Source of the DNA: Streptomyces capillispiralis
Lineage (GTDB): Bacteria > Actinomycetota > Actinomycetes > Streptomycetales > Streptomycetaceae
Direction of reading: 5' to 3'
Assembly: GCF_007829875.1 (NCBI RefSeq)
Contig: NZ_VIWV01000001.1
Span: 3,752,501 to 3,816,500 of the forward strand
Length of the DNA: 64,000 bases
Below, piece by piece: positions 1 to 7,352 of the stretch (position 1 is its first letter; every line of letters begins with the position of its first letter). Position numbers and translations under genes: made by a program. Under the pieces are notes generated by a model. It did not search any database and was not told where the DNA came from. It saw only the letters and a program-made list of their open reading frames with translations.

Positions 1-1565
1 TCCGCGCCGCCCTGACCGCCCGCCGGCTCAACCCCCGGCTGCGGCTCGTGCTCCGCCTCTACAACCGGCGGCTGGGGCAGCACATCGAGGAACTGCTCGA
101 CCAGGCCGCCGAGTTGGCCGGGGGCACGGCGGCCTCGCGCGGAGACGCCGAGGCCGACATCGCCACGACCGTGCTGTCCGACGCCGACACCACCGCGCCC
201 GCGCTGGTCGCCACCGCGCTCGTCGGCACGAGCAAGGTCGTCGACGCGGAGGGGCTGCTGCTGCGGGCGGTGGAGCGCCGGCCCCCGCGGCCGGGGGAGG
301 TGGCCGACCCGGGACTGTGCACGCTGGCGCTGCTGTCCGCGACGAGCAACGATCCGGCGGGCGCGGAGGGTTCGGAGGACAGCGGCGACCAGGGACCGCA
401 ACTGCTTCCCGACGCGGCGGCGGTGGCGGCGGCGACCGGGCGCGGCACGGTGGTGCTGGAGCAGGTGTCGTACTCCGGTACGCCGTTGCCGGCCGGGCGG
501 GGCGGAGTGCCGCCGTTCGGGTCGCTGTTCTCGCGGCGGCTGCGGTGGTCGCTGGCCGGGCTGATCGCGGCCGTGTTCGCCCTCGCGGTGGCGCTGACCC
601 TGGTGACCCGGGACCATCCGCTGCACGCCACGTACGTCACCCTGCTCGACCTGTTCGCGATCAACGAGCCCGCGCACAACGAGTCCACCGGACGGCAGGT
701 GCTGCAACTGCTGTCCGGGCTGGTGGGGTTGCTGCTGCTGCCGGTGCTGCTCGCGGCGGTGCTGGAGGCACTGGGGACGTTCCGCACGGCGTCTGCGCTG
801 CGCAAGCCGCCGCGCGGGCTGGGCGGGCACGTGGTGCTGCTGGGACTGGGCAAGATCGGGACGCGGGTGCTGACGCGGCTGCGGGAGCTGCACATCCCTG
901 TGGTGTGCGTCGAGGCCGATCCCGAGGCGCGGGGGATGGCCACGGCGCGGCGGTTACGGGTGCCGGTGGTGGTCGGGGACGTCACGGCGGAGGGCGTCCT
1001 GGAAGCCGCGAAGATCCACCGCGCGGACGCGCTGCTCGCGCTGACCAGCGCGGACACGACCAATCTGGAGGCGGTGCTGTACGCGCGGTCCGTACGGCCC
1101 GATCTGCGGGCGGTGCTGCGGCTGTACGACGACGACTTCGCGAAGGCGGTGTACCGGACGCTGCGGACCGCGCACCCCGGTGCGCTGACCCGGAGCCGGA
1201 GCGTGTCCCACCTCGCGGCGCCCGCGTTCGCCGGGGCGATGATGGGGCGCCAGATCCTGGGCGCCATACCGGTCGAGCGGCGGGTGCTGCTCTTCGCGGC
1301 GGTGTCCGTGGGCGGGCTGACGCAACTGGAGGGCCGCACGGTCGGGGAGGCGTTCCGGCCGGGCGCCTGGCGGGTGCTGGCACTGGACACGGCGCGACGG
1401 GCGGACGACGACGGGCCGGTGGGGGAGGTACCGGCAGCGGGGCTGGTGTGGGACCTGCCCGATACGTACGTGCTGCGCGGGGAGGACAGGGTGGTACTGG
1501 CAGCCACCCGGCGGGGACTGGCGGAGCTGCTGGGCCGACGCCGCGGAACACGAGCCGCCCGCTGA
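1..1565 (+). CDS. TrkA/RCK NAD-binding potassium-channel-type protein (5' partial)
   Basis: The reading frame is open from the left edge, so the N-terminus is missing. The visible part begins in the end of a first RCK-like domain (ending LRLYNRRLG). Two hydrophobic segments follow, at LIAAVFALAVALTLV and LLSGLVGLLLLPVLLAAVLEA. A second, complete NAD-binding domain contains the Rossmann motif GLGKIG, an acidic residue ending the second strand (CVEAD), and a repeat of the LRLYDDDF motif. This is the architecture of bacterial ion-channel proteins with tandem RCK domains (Castor/Pollux-like). No TVGYG selectivity filter is seen, so ion specificity is unproven. One leucine is encoded by TTA at 954-956, the rare bldA-dependent codon. 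The next gene is convergent. Confidence 0.85.
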   Translation, partial: RAALTARRLNPRLRLVLRLYNRRLGQHIEELLDQAAELAGGTAASRGDAEADIATTVLSDADTTAPALVATALVGTSKVVDAEGLLLRAVERRPPRPGEVADPGLCTLALLSATSNDPAGAEGSEDSGDQGPQLLPDAAAVAAATGRGTVVLEQVSYSGTPLPAGRGGVPPFGSLFSRRLRWSLAGLIAAVFALAVALTLVTRDHPLHATYVTLLDLFAINEPAHNESTGRQVLQLLSGLVGLLLLPVLLAAVLEALGTFRTASALRKPPRGLGGHVVLLGLGKIGTRVLTRLRELHIPVVCVEADPEARGMATARRLRVPVVVGDVTAEGVLEAAKIHRADALLALTSADTTNLEAVLYARSVRPDLRAVLRLYDDDFAKAVYRTLRTAHPGALTRSRSVSHLAAPAFAGAMMGRQILGAIPVERRVLLFAAVSVGGLTQLEGRTVGEAFRPGAWRVLALDTARRADDDGPVGEVPAAGLVWDLPDTYVLRGEDRVVLAATRRGLAELLGRRRGTRAAR

Positions 1566-1993
1566 CCAACGGGAGGGACGCGAGCCGCCCTCCGACCGAC
1601 GCGGGCGCATGGCGGGCACCGGGAGGCGGGGCAGACGCCAGGAGGCGGGGCAGGCGCCGGGAGACGGGGCAGGCGCCGGGAGACGGGGCAGGCGCCGGGA
1701 GACGGGGCAGGCGCCGGAAGGCGGGGCAGACGCCAGGGCCCGGTGCGGGCGCCACCGAGAGGCGCGGGCGCCGGGACGCGGCGCAGACACCAAGGCCCGG
1801 TGCAACCACCAGGGCGCTGGGCTCAACTCACCGGCGTCCGCGGGGTGCCGCCGCGCCCGCCCTCCCCCGTCGCCTCGGCAGCCCGACGCCCCGGCGACCG
1901 ACCGACCGGCGGCCGGGCTGCCCGCAGCCGCGCAGCCGCGCGGCAGGCGCGGCAGGCGCGGCAGGCGCGGCCGCCGCCGCCGTCGGCCGACCG
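1566..1993. other. Convergent intergenic region, no gene
   Basis: About 430 bases between the ends of the RCK gene and the S9 peptidase. The first half holds a 19-bp tandem repeat (listed separately). The rest is low-complexity GC-rich DNA with short cgcggcagg repeats near 1935-1975. Open frames across it on both strands are repetitive Arg/Gly/Pro shadows without ribosome binding sites. Confidence 0.6.
1622..1735. repeat. 19-bp tandem repeat, about six copies
   Basis: The unit GGAGACGGGGCAGGCGCCG recurs at 1622, 1641, 1660, 1679, 1698 and about 1716. The three central copies are nearly identical and the outer ones vary (GGAGGCGGGGCAGACGCCA). It lies just after the RCK gene in a convergent intergenic region. 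No function is evident; it looks like a minisatellite prone to slippage. Confidence 0.8.
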
Positions 1994-3826
1994 CTACTTC
2001 GCAGGAGGCAGGTGGCGGTCCGCGAAGTCCAGTTCCAGCCGTACCTGCTTGATGCGCTCGTCGACCACCAGGGAGCCGTGGCCCGCGTCGTAGCGGTAGA
2101 CCTCGTGGACCGCGCCGCGGGACTCCAGGCGCTTGACGTAGTTCTCGATCTGGCGGATCGGACAGCGCGGGTCGTTGACCCCGGCCGAGATGTAGACCGG
2201 CGCCTTGACCCGGTCGACGTACGTGATCGGGGAGGACGCCTCGAAACGGTCGGGGACCTCTTCCGGCGTGCCGCCGAGCAGCGTGCGGTCCATCGCCTTC
2301 AGCGCCTCCATCTCGTCGTGGTACGCCGTGACGTAGTCGGCGACCGGGACCGCCGCGATGCCCAGCGCCCACGCGTCGGGCTGGGTGCCCAGGCCGAGCA
2401 GGGTGAGGTAGCCGCCCCAGGAGCCGCCGGTGAGGATCAGGCGGGCGGGATCGGCGAGGCCGGAGCCGACCGCCCACGCGCGGACCGCCGCGATGTCCTC
2501 CAGCTCGATCAGGCCCACCCGGTGCTTCAGCGCGTCGGTCCAGGCCCTGCCGTAGCCCGTGGAGCCCCGGTAGTTGACGCGGACCACCGCGTAGCCGTGG
2601 TCCACCCAGGCCGCCGGGCCCGCCGCGAACGAGTCGCTGTCGTGCCAGGTGGGACCGCCGTGGATGTCGAAGACCGTCGGCAGCGGACCGCTCGCGCCGG
2701 CCGGCTTCTGGACCAGGGCGTGGATACGGCCGCCCGGCCCCTCCACCCACACGTCCTCCACGGGCACCGAGCCGGGCGACTTCATCCCGGGCGGGTCGAG
2801 GACGACACCGCCCGCCGTGGAGCGGACCGCCGGCGGTTCCGCCGCCGACGACCACAGGTACTCCACACTGCCGTCGGGCCGCACCGTCGCCCCCGAGACC
2901 GCCCCGCGCGGGGTGGGGATCTCCACCAGCCGGCGCTCGGACAGGTCGTAGCGGAACAGCTCGCCGCGCGCCTCGAAACCGTGCGCGATGAGCAGGCCGG
3001 TGCCGTCCGGGTACCACTCGGCGCTCACGTCACCGGGCAGCTCCAGCGCGAGGTCCGTCTCCTCGCCCGTCGCCACGTCCCACACCATCGGCTCCCAGCG
3101 GCCGCGCCGCTGATGACCGACGAGCAGCCGGGTGTCCCCGGCGACCGGGGCGAAGCCCAGCACCTCGAGGCCCAGCTCCCGCGTGCCGCCCTCGGTGTCG
3201 TCGAGCTCGGCGACCGTCGTGCCGTCGGGGCGCAGCACCCGCAGCGCGGAGTGCATCGCGTCACCGTGCTCGGTGTGCTCCACGGCGATCAGCGAACCGT
3301 CGTGGGACAGGTCGCCGACGCCCGCCGACTCGCGGTGGCGGTACAGCTCGACCGGCGCCTCACCGGTGCGGGCCAGGTGGATCGTCGTACCGTCCTCGTC
3401 CGTGGAGCGGCCCACGACCGCCGTGCGGCCGTCCCGGCCCAACGCGAGACCGGCGGGGTAGGAGGGGTCCAGGCCGGGCGCGGCCAGCTCGTCCTCGCCG
3501 CCGGAGAACCGCTGGCGGCGCCAGACGCCGAACTCGTCGCCGTCCTTGTCGTCGAACCACCAGATCCACTCGCCGTCGGGCGAGAGCACGCCGTCGGTCG
3601 TGCCGTTGGGCCGGTCCGTCACCTGGCGCTGCTCACCCGTCGCCCGGTCCCAGGCATACAGCTCGTACGTCCCCGTCGCGTTCGACACGAACACGGAGCG
3701 GTCGGGGGCGTCCTCCGCCCAGTCGGGCAGGGACACCCGGGGCGCCCGGAAGCGCTTCTCCCAGTCGGGCATGTCCTCGGTCCGGTCCGGCAGGGCCGGC
3801 ACCTCGGACCCGTTGCTCTCAGTCAT
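1994..3826 (-). CDS. S9 family peptidase (prolyl oligopeptidase / acylaminoacyl-peptidase type)
   Basis: A 610-residue serine peptidase with the two-part S9 layout. An N-terminal beta-propeller covers roughly residues 40-350, with repeated blade motifs such as SPDGEWIWW and RPDGSVEYLW. A C-terminal alpha/beta-hydrolase domain follows. The nucleophile lies in GGSWGGY, the acid in GVNDPRCP and the histidine in DAGHGS near the C-terminus. There is no signal peptide, so it is probably cytoplasmic, acting on short peptides or acylated peptides. The ATG at 3826 (MTESNGSEVP) is chosen because the longer frame upstream encodes a repetitive Arg/Trp stretch derived from a 12-bp repeat. It is divergent from the SURF1 gene. 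Confidence 0.9.
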   Translation of the reverse strand: MTESNGSEVPALPDRTEDMPDWEKRFRAPRVSLPDWAEDAPDRSVFVSNATGTYELYAWDRATGEQRQVTDRPNGTTDGVLSPDGEWIWWFDDKDGDEFGVWRRQRFSGGEDELAAPGLDPSYPAGLALGRDGRTAVVGRSTDEDGTTIHLARTGEAPVELYRHRESAGVGDLSHDGSLIAVEHTEHGDAMHSALRVLRPDGTTVAELDDTEGGTRELGLEVLGFAPVAGDTRLLVGHQRRGRWEPMVWDVATGEETDLALELPGDVSAEWYPDGTGLLIAHGFEARGELFRYDLSERRLVEIPTPRGAVSGATVRPDGSVEYLWSSAAEPPAVRSTAGGVVLDPPGMKSPGSVPVEDVWVEGPGGRIHALVQKPAGASGPLPTVFDIHGGPTWHDSDSFAAGPAAWVDHGYAVVRVNYRGSTGYGRAWTDALKHRVGLIELEDIAAVRAWAVGSGLADPARLILTGGSWGGYLTLLGLGTQPDAWALGIAAVPVADYVTAYHDEMEALKAMDRTLLGGTPEEVPDRFEASSPITYVDRVKAPVYISAGVNDPRCPIRQIENYVKRLESRGAVHEVYRYDAGHGSLVVDERIKQVRLELDFADRHLPPAK

Positions 3827-3914
3827 GGCCCCATACTGCCCGTCCCGGGGGCCGTCGTGCCTCCGAGGTCCCCAGCCTGTGGACAACTTCCACGGGATCT
3901 TCCACCCGGCCTCC

Positions 3915-3998
3915 CACCGCATCGCCCACCGCATCGCCCACCGCATCGCCCGCCGCACCTCCCACCGCACCGCCCACCGCACCGCCCACGGGACCGCC
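3915..3998. repeat. 12-bp tandem repeat, seven units
   Basis: Seven head-to-tail 12-bp units: three exact CACCGCATCGCC, one CGCCGCACCTCC, two CACCGCACCGCC and a last CACGGGACCGCC. They fill the 250-bp region between the divergent S9 peptidase and SURF1 starts. Because the unit is a multiple of three, it creates repetitive open frames on both strands, which are not real genes. Confidence 0.85.
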
Positions 3999-4076
3999 CG
4001 ACGGCCCCGCCGTCACGGCCCTCGGCGGCCGACCCCGCGGGTCGGGAACCACCCGCGGACCCGTACCGTTGAGAGC

Positions 4077-4898
4077 GTGTACCGGTTCCTGCTGACGCCC
4101 CGCTGGTGGGGGATCAACGTCTTCGTGCTGCTCGCCATCCCCTTCTGCGTCTTCATGGGGTCGTGGCAGCTCGGCCGGTTCGAGGACCGGGTGGACGACC
4201 ACCGCGACGCCGAGGCGCGGGTCGCCTCGGACAAGCGGGAGAAGGCCCGTGCGCTGGAGTCGCTGCTGCCCGTGACCAAGGCCACCTCCGGCAGGCAGAC
4301 CACCGCGACCGGCCGGTACGACACCCAGCTCCTCGTGCCCGACCGGACGCTGGACGGCAAGGACGGCTACTACGTGCTGACCCTTCTGCGCACCGACGGC
4401 GGCCGGGCCCTGCCCGTCGTCCGGGGCTGGCTGCCCGGCACCCCCGACCCCGCGAAGGTGCCCGCGGCGCCCACCGGCGAGGTCACCGTCACCGGCGCGC
4501 TCCAGGCGTCCGAGACCCCGGGCAACAACGGCGTCAGCGCCCGCGGCGGCCTGCCGGCCGGCCAGACCGCCGCGATCAGCGCGGCCTCGCTGGTCAACCT
4601 GGTCCCGTACGACGTCCACGACGCCTGGGTCACCCTCAACCGCGGGGACGCGGGGATGAAGGCGGTGCCGGCGACCGCGCCCGGCGGTACCGGCCTGGAC
4701 CTGAAGGCGTTCCAGAACCTCGGCTACACCGCCGAGTGGTTCGCCTTCGTGGGCTTCGTGGTCTTCATGTGGTTCCGCCTGCTGCGCCGCGAGCTGGAGT
4801 TCGCCCGCGACGCGGAACTGGGCCTGCTCCCCGAGGAGGAGGAGCAGGAACAGCGGGGGCAGCGGGAGCACGAGCGGCCGAGTCCGTCCGGCGTCTGA
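4077..4898 (+). CDS. SURF1 family cytochrome oxidase biogenesis protein
   Basis: A 273-residue protein of the SURF1/Shy1 family, which assists assembly of haem-copper cytochrome c oxidase in the membrane. It has the family layout: a transmembrane helix right after the N-terminus (WWGINVFVLLAIPFCVFMGS followed by WQLGRFEDR), an extracytoplasmic domain of about 190 residues containing VVRGWLPG, and a second helix near the C-terminus (AEWFAFVGFVVFMWF). The GTG at 4077 gives VYRFLLTPRWWG, which matches the usual SURF1 N-terminus; upstream in-frame sequence is repeat-derived. The C-terminal tail is Glu/Gln-rich. It is convergent with the next gene, with only 22 bp between them. Confidence 0.9.
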   Translation: MYRFLLTPRWWGINVFVLLAIPFCVFMGSWQLGRFEDRVDDHRDAEARVASDKREKARALESLLPVTKATSGRQTTATGRYDTQLLVPDRTLDGKDGYYVLTLLRTDGGRALPVVRGWLPGTPDPAKVPAAPTGEVTVTGALQASETPGNNGVSARGGLPAGQTAAISAASLVNLVPYDVHDAWVTLNRGDAGMKAVPATAPGGTGLDLKAFQNLGYTAEWFAFVGFVVFMWFRLLRRELEFARDAELGLLPEEEEQEQRGQREHERPSPSGV

Positions 4899-4920
4899 CG
4901 CCGGGCCGGTCCCGGTGGCG

Positions 4921-6297
4921 TCACATCGCGGACAGCAGTCCCGTCCAGTAGACCGTGCCCGCGCAGGCGTTGCTCACCGTCGTGGTGGCCGAGCTCGAGC
5001 CCGTCGACGCCGTGTACGTCACCGCCACGCTGCCGTCGGTCGTGCCGTCCTCCAAGACCAGCTGGGTGGTCATGCCGCTGTCGGTGCCGGTGCCCGTGCC
5101 CGTGCCGGCGGACGAACCGCTCGTGGTGGTCGGGTTCTCGGTGGGTGACGGGTCGGGCGAGGGACCGCCGGTGCCGCCCGAGTCGCCGCCCGGGGCGGGA
5201 CAGGTCTCGGAGGGCACCCAGGCCCACTTCACCTCGTACGCCGAACCCGGCTCCAGCACCAGCCGCGCCGCCTCCAGGGAGGGGTCGGGCAGACCGGCCG
5301 CCGCGTCCCCCGCCACATGCCGCGCCGAGCCCACCCGGGTGCCGTCCGCGGCGCCCTGCGGGGTCGCCGACACCAGGCCGGCGCCGTCGACGCCACAGCT
5401 CGTGGTGGAGACGTTGGTGACGCGGAAGGAACCGTAGACCGCGCCCGTGGAGTCGGGGGCGGCGCTGCTCACGGCCGCCGGGCCCAGCTGGGCGGCGGTG
5501 CAGGCGGGCACCCCGGCCGCGGTGCCGGCCGAGGGGGCGGCCCCCTCCGTCGCACCCGTACCGGAGCCGGTGTTTCCGCCTCCGTCGCCCTTGTCCTCGT
5601 CCTTCTTGTCGCCCTTGTCGCTCCCCTCGACCTGGTCGGAGGAGCCGCCCGCGGTGCTCTCGCCGCCGTCCGGGCCCTTGCCCTCGCCGGTGCCGCCCTG
5701 CGCCTGCGAGGCGTGGCCGACGGCGGAGGGGTTGGCGTCGGATCCGGTGGTGGTGGAGACGTGGACGAGGGCGGGGACGGCGGTGCCGAGGAAGAGCGCG
5801 GCGGCGGCCGCGCCCACGAGGGCCTGGCGCTTGCGCGCCCGGCGGGCGGGCACGGCCCGGCGCAGGTAGTCCAGGGTGCCGTCGGTCGGCTCCACCTCCC
5901 GCACCACCTGGTGCAGCAGGGTGCGCAGTTCCAGCTCGTCCGCGTCGAGCCCTTCGGGGCTCTGTTCGTCCAGGCCGTGGTTCACAGTTCCGTTCCCAGC
6001 GTGCGTGTACTTCGGCTCCTGCTCGTGCGGTGTCACGAGCGCGCGCAGCCGCGCCGGCCCGCTCACGGGCCCGGGCGCCGGCCGCTCCGCGGACTCCGCC
6101 CCCGACCCGGGCGCGGCCCCGCTTCCGGCCCCCGACCCGAACCGGGCCGCGGACCCACTTCCCTCCCCCGCTCCGGAGGCCTCCACCCCGTCCCCGGTCA
6201 CCGAGTCGTCCCCGGGCTCGGGCGCGGCAGCGGCGTCCGACGGGCGCGAGCCCTCCGGCTCGCGCTCCTCGGGCCGCGTGTCCTTGCCGTCGCTCAT
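4921..6297 (-). CDS. Single-pass membrane protein, partner of the upstream sigma factor (DUF4232-like exterior)
   Basis: A 458-residue protein. Residues 1-110 are acidic and Pro/Gly-rich. A helical stretch ELRTLLHQVVREVEPTDG follows, then a basic patch (RRARKRQ) and one transmembrane helix (ALVGAAAAALFLGTAVPALV). A long Gly/Ser/Asp linker leads to an exterior domain beginning CTAAQLGPAAVS with paired cysteines, resembling DUF4232-type secreted domains. Its ATG overlaps the sigma-factor stop in an ATGA, so the two are translationally coupled. The cytoplasmic helix before the membrane would suit an anti-sigma or sigma-partner role, but there is no ZAS zinc motif, so this is inference. Confidence 0.75.
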   Translation of the reverse strand: MSDGKDTRPEEREPEGSRPSDAAAAPEPGDDSVTGDGVEASGAGEGSGSAARFGSGAGSGAAPGSGAESAERPAPGPVSGPARLRALVTPHEQEPKYTHAGNGTVNHGLDEQSPEGLDADELELRTLLHQVVREVEPTDGTLDYLRRAVPARRARKRQALVGAAAAALFLGTAVPALVHVSTTTGSDANPSAVGHASQAQGGTGEGKGPDGGESTAGGSSDQVEGSDKGDKKDEDKGDGGGNTGSGTGATEGAAPSAGTAAGVPACTAAQLGPAAVSSAAPDSTGAVYGSFRVTNVSTTSCGVDGAGLVSATPQGAADGTRVGSARHVAGDAAAGLPDPSLEAARLVLEPGSAYEVKWAWVPSETCPAPGGDSGGTGGPSPDPSPTENPTTTSGSSAGTGTGTGTDSGMTTQLVLEDGTTDGSVAVTYTASTGSSSATTTVSNACAGTVYWTGLLSAM

Positions 6298-6965
6298 GCC
6301 GGCGCCCCCATGGCCAGCCGCAGCGCCGCGATCCCGCGCGAGCCGTACGCCTTCACCGAGCCCAGGGAGATGCCGAGCGTCTCGGCGACCTGCGCCTCGG
6401 TCATGTCCGCGAAGTAGCGCAGCACCAGCACCTCGCGCTGCCGGCGCTGGAGCCCCTTCATCGCCTGGATGAGGGAGTCGCGCTCCAGCTGGTCGTAGGC
6501 GCCCTCCTCCGCGCTCGCCATGTCGGGCATGGGCTTGGAGAGCAGCTTGAGGCCGAGGATGCGCCGGCGCAGCGCGGAGCGGGACAGGTTGACGACCGTC
6601 TGGCGCAGGTACGCCAGGGTCTTCTCGGGGTCCCGGACGCGTTTGCGGGCGGAGTGGACGCGGATGAACGCCTCCTGGACGACGTCCTCGCAGGAGGCGG
6701 TGTCGTCGAGGAGGAGCGCCGCGAGGCCCAGCAGCGAGCGGTAGTGCGCGCGGTAGGTCTCGGTGAGGTGGTCGACGGTGGTGCCGGCCGCCACGATGTC
6801 GTCGGCGCCGTCACGCTGACCGGGTATGCGGGCGGGGCGCGCTGCGGGCATGGGCGCGATCACCGGCATGCCACCGGACGCGCCGGGCATGCGGGGTCGT
6901 AGGGCCTGGCGGGGCGGCCTGAGGGCCGTGCCGCGCGGCGCTGTGAAATCGAGTACCTCAGCCAC
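6294..6965 (-). CDS. SigE-family (ECF-type) RNA polymerase sigma factor
   Basis: A 223-residue ECF sigma factor of the Streptomyces SigE-like family. Region 2 runs from YRAHYRSLLGLAALLLDD through CEDVVQEAFIRVHSA. Region 4 contains LQRRQREVLVLRYFADMTEAQ and the recognition helix GISLGSVKAYGSRG. An N-terminal extension of about 55 residues rich in Pro/Arg precedes region 2, which is longer than usual. The start is GTG at 6965. It forms a two-gene operon with the membrane protein downstream (4-nt overlap). Synteny with S. coelicolor next to ask-asd fits a conserved orphan sigma factor whose target genes are unknown from this sequence. Confidence 0.9.
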   Translation of the reverse strand: MAEVLDFTAPRGTALRPPRQALRPRMPGASGGMPVIAPMPAARPARIPGQRDGADDIVAAGTTVDHLTETYRAHYRSLLGLAALLLDDTASCEDVVQEAFIRVHSARKRVRDPEKTLAYLRQTVVNLSRSALRRRILGLKLLSKPMPDMASAEEGAYDQLERDSLIQAMKGLQRRQREVLVLRYFADMTEAQVAETLGISLGSVKAYGSRGIAALRLAMGAPA

Positions 6966-7125
6966 GTCAGTTGGACACGCTCCCCCCCGTAAGGGTTGTA
7001 CGTGCCGGGCGTCACTTTTGCGGCGGCCGGTGACACCGGTCGGCCGCCCGCGTCAGGCAGCACCACCGACAGCACATCCGATGCCCTCATGCGTCCCGCT
7101 CTCCCCTGTGTCCCATGTGAACAGG

Positions 7126-7178
7126 CGTCCCCACGCCCGGTTCCAGACGTCCCCACGTCTGAAGGCAGCGTCCCCACG
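7126..7178. promoter_or_regulatory. Three CGTCCCCACG direct repeats at two-helical-turn spacing
   Basis: Exact 10-mers CGTCCCCACG begin at 7126, 7148 and 7169, i.e. 22 and 21 bp apart, placing them on one face of the helix. The middle copy is embedded in a palindrome, AGACGTCCCCACGTCT. They lie 160-215 bp upstream of the sigma-factor start and just beyond the asd terminator, so they are best read as an operator for the sigma operon. The binding protein is unknown. Confidence 0.55.
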
Positions 7179-7204
7179 CCCCGGAAAGGGTGACCGCAAA
7201 GACG

Positions 7205-7240
7205 CTCCCCGCCCTCCGCTTGGTTGCGGAGGGCGGGGAG
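7205..7240 (-). terminator. Terminator of the ask-asd operon
   Basis: A perfect 15-bp stem (CTCCCCGCCCTCCGC / GCGGAGGGCGGGGAG) with a 6-nt TTGGTT loop, 113 bp beyond the asd stop. There is no long T-run, as is usual for Streptomyces terminators. Confidence 0.85.
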
Positions 7241-7352
7241 GTAAATCCTCGTGCAATCCTCGATCGTCGGACAGGCCGCGGACCCGACCGGAAATCCGGC
7301 TCACAAGACTTACACAGATCCTACAAATGAATCCTGTGTGATCCAGAACTTT

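Larger units (their letters stand above)
6966..7352. other. Intergenic region between asd end and sigma gene start
   Basis: About 390 bases holding the asd terminator hairpin (7205-7240), a set of three direct repeats (7126-7178), and the presumed promoter of the sigma-factor operon. Just before the sigma start, the minus strand reads CAACCCTTACGGGG and then GTGTC. That spacing is reminiscent of an ECF-type promoter and could indicate autoregulation, but this is weak. No convincing small gene is present. Confidence 0.5.

Noticed and set aside
1622..1735. CRISPR array
   Set aside because: Repeats are head-to-tail with no spacers and there are no cas genes.
3827..3982. Longer N-terminus for the S9 peptidase
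   Set aside because: The extension is encoded by the 12-bp repeat and gives a repetitive Arg/Trp peptide; ATG 3826 is the better start.
317..4072. Very long plus-strand open frame across the RCK and S9 peptidase genes
   Set aside because: Arg/Gly/Ala-rich shadow product antisense or out of frame to two clear enzyme genes; no start site and repeat-derived C-terminus.
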